From positions 1 through 6,816 of the forward strand of contig JAJDDH010000206.1 of assembly GCA_029260415.1 (NCBI GenBank): DNA of 6,816 nucleotides, given 5' to 3'. How positions within the stretch are numbered: the stretch's first letter is position 1; each line of letters opens with the position of its first letter. The DNA is from Phycisphaerales bacterium. GTDB lineage: Bacteria; Planctomycetota; Phycisphaerae; Phycisphaerales; UBA1924. The position numbers were made by a program, and so were the translations under genes. The notes under the pieces are model-generated. The model did no database searches. It saw only the letters and a program-made list of their open reading frames with translations, and was not told where the DNA came from. This document shows positions 6,104-6,816 of this stretch, piece by piece.

Positions 6104-6147
6104 GGGCGTTACGCCCCCGTCCGGGGACGCCGGTGCAACCGGGGGCG
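6104..6147 (+). repeat. Overlapping inverted repeats upstream of the phosphatase gene
   Basis: Two hairpins share one arm. GGGCG (6104-6108) pairs with CGCCC (6112-6116) around a 3-base loop. CGCCCCCG (6112-6119) pairs perfectly with CGGGGGCG (6140-6147) over a 20-base loop. A third small option, CCCCG/CGGGG, lies at 6115-6126. None is followed by a T tract, so a standard intrinsic terminator for the DUF192 gene is not supported. The second stem ends 4 bases before the Shine-Dalgarno of the phosphatase gene and could influence its translation. In GC-rich DNA such repeats can be chance. Confidence 0.3.
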
Positions 6148-6151
6148 GGAT

Positions 6152-6155
6152 GGAG
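6152..6155 (+). promoter_or_regulatory. Shine-Dalgarno fixing the GTG start at 6161
   Basis: GGAG followed by a 5-base spacer and GTG is close to ideal. It decides the start of a gene that has no ATG near its beginning; the ATG at 6150 is in another frame that closes after 17 codons. Confidence 0.6.
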
Positions 6156-6160
6156 CCCGC

Positions 6161-6816
6161 GTGCCGACGACCACCAAAGACCCGAAATCTGACCCGACGC
6201 TGATCCTCGCCGCCCCGAGCACGACGCTGGCCCGTGTCCAGGACTTCGTCCAGACCATGGTCGAGGCCTGGCCCGGACGTGAACGCCCCACCATCGAACC
6301 GCGCGCCCTGACCGAGATCATCGGCGCCCTCGGAGGCGCCCGCCCGCCCCGCGGCGTCGTCATCGCCGCCATGAGCCCCGACGACGCCAGCATGTTCGCC
6401 TACCAGCTCGCCGATCTGGCCCAAACCTCAATGACCCCCGTCGTCCTCCTGCTCCACCCCGACGACGAACGCCTCCCCCGACTCGCCGCCGACGACCGAC
6501 TCGTCGTCGAGGCGTGGGACGCCGATCCCGCGTACCTCGCCGCCGTCATCCGCACGCTCGCGCGACGCGAGAAGGTCATCCAGCGCCTCGACCAGGACCT
6601 CCGCCTGACCATGGCCTCGCTCCGCGGCGCCGAGACCGAGATGGAACGCATGCAGGAGGAACTCCAGCTCGCCGCGACCGTCCAGCGGGAGTTCATCCCC
6701 AAGCACCCGCCCGAGGTTGACGGGCTGAACCTGGGCGTCGTCTTCCGACCCGCGGGCTACGTCTCGGGCGACATCTTCGAGTTCACCGTCCTCGACGACG
6801 AGCACGTAGGCTTCTT
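6161..6816 (+). CDS. SpoIIE/RsbU-type PP2C phosphatase with N-terminal receiver-like domain (partial)
   Basis: The frame is open from GTG 6161 to the window edge, giving at least 218 residues; the 3' end is missing. Residues 12-118 alternate strands and helices like a receiver domain (TLILAAPS, GVVIAAM, TPVVLLLHPDD), but I see no convincing phospho-acceptor Asp after the central strand, where VVIAAMSPDD stands. It may be a degenerate pseudo-receiver. Residues 135-172 are a charged heptad-like coiled coil (RREKVIQRLDQDL to MQEELQL). From about 172 the phosphatase domain begins: AATVQREFIPKHPP, then VFRPAGYVSGDIFEF, where Asp204 is the expected metal ligand of the GGDxYD motif. These proteins dephosphorylate anti-sigma-factor antagonists or other regulators in stress and partner-switching pathways. 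No partner kinase or STAS protein is visible, as the window ends here. The start is supported by a strong Shine-Dalgarno. Confidence 0.82.
   Translation, partial: MPTTTKDPKSDPTLILAAPSTTLARVQDFVQTMVEAWPGRERPTIEPRALTEIIGALGGARPPRGVVIAAMSPDDASMFAYQLADLAQTSMTPVVLLLHPDDERLPRLAADDRLVVEAWDADPAYLAAVIRTLARREKVIQRLDQDLRLTMASLRGAETEMERMQEELQLAATVQREFIPKHPPEVDGLNLGVVFRPAGYVSGDIFEFTVLDDEHVGF

Noticed and set aside
6120..6139. GCCGGTGCAACCGG-like segment as part of a cobalamin riboswitch
   Set aside because: There is no B12 box or the expected multi-helix leader, the spacer is only 64 bases, and the gene downstream is unrelated to cobalamin.

Overview
The window is high-GC DNA with a strong preference for C-ended codons (gcc, cgc, gac, ctc), densely packed mostly on the + strand. 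Gene content and protein style suggest a planctomycete, probably of the Phycisphaerae. The clues are a PQQ-like beta-propeller lipoprotein, an HNH protein of a form I associate with planctomycetes, DUF192 and GluQ-type synthetase proteins, and a SpoIIE-type phosphatase. That placement is inferred from recognition, not from a search. Most of the content is chromosomal housekeeping. I see no transposase, integrase, CRISPR array, tRNA or rRNA.

Layout. Positions 2-64 may be the tail of an upstream gene. A beta-propeller lipoprotein (71-1246) is followed after 20 bases by purH (1267-2880), the bifunctional enzyme for the last two steps of IMP synthesis. purH is broken by one in-frame TAA at 1909-1911, exactly in the linker between its two catalytic domains; both halves otherwise look intact. 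After a gap of about 110 bases comes a small single-pass membrane protein with two copies of a GSIS-centred motif (2990-3340). A 142-base spacer holding the best promoter candidate (3427-3455) leads to an HNH endonuclease family gene (3483-4235). It converges, with 6 bases between stop codons, on a minus-strand pterin-4a-carbinolamine dehydratase (4242-4535). A divergent gap leads to a truncated GluRS-like enzyme, probably glutamyl-Q tRNA(Asp) synthetase (4610-5599), whose end overlaps by 16 bases an exported DUF192 protein (5584-6096). The window closes inside a SpoIIE/RsbU-type phosphatase gene that starts at GTG 6161.

The genes do not form one pathway. Likely co-transcribed pairs are the lipoprotein with purH, and the GluQ-like synthetase with the DUF192 gene. 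The points most worth checking are the nonsense codon in purH, the loss of zinc ligands in the synthetase, the duplicated motif in the small membrane protein, and mutually exclusive hairpins just upstream of the phosphatase start. I did not find convincing evidence for an undescribed multi-gene system.
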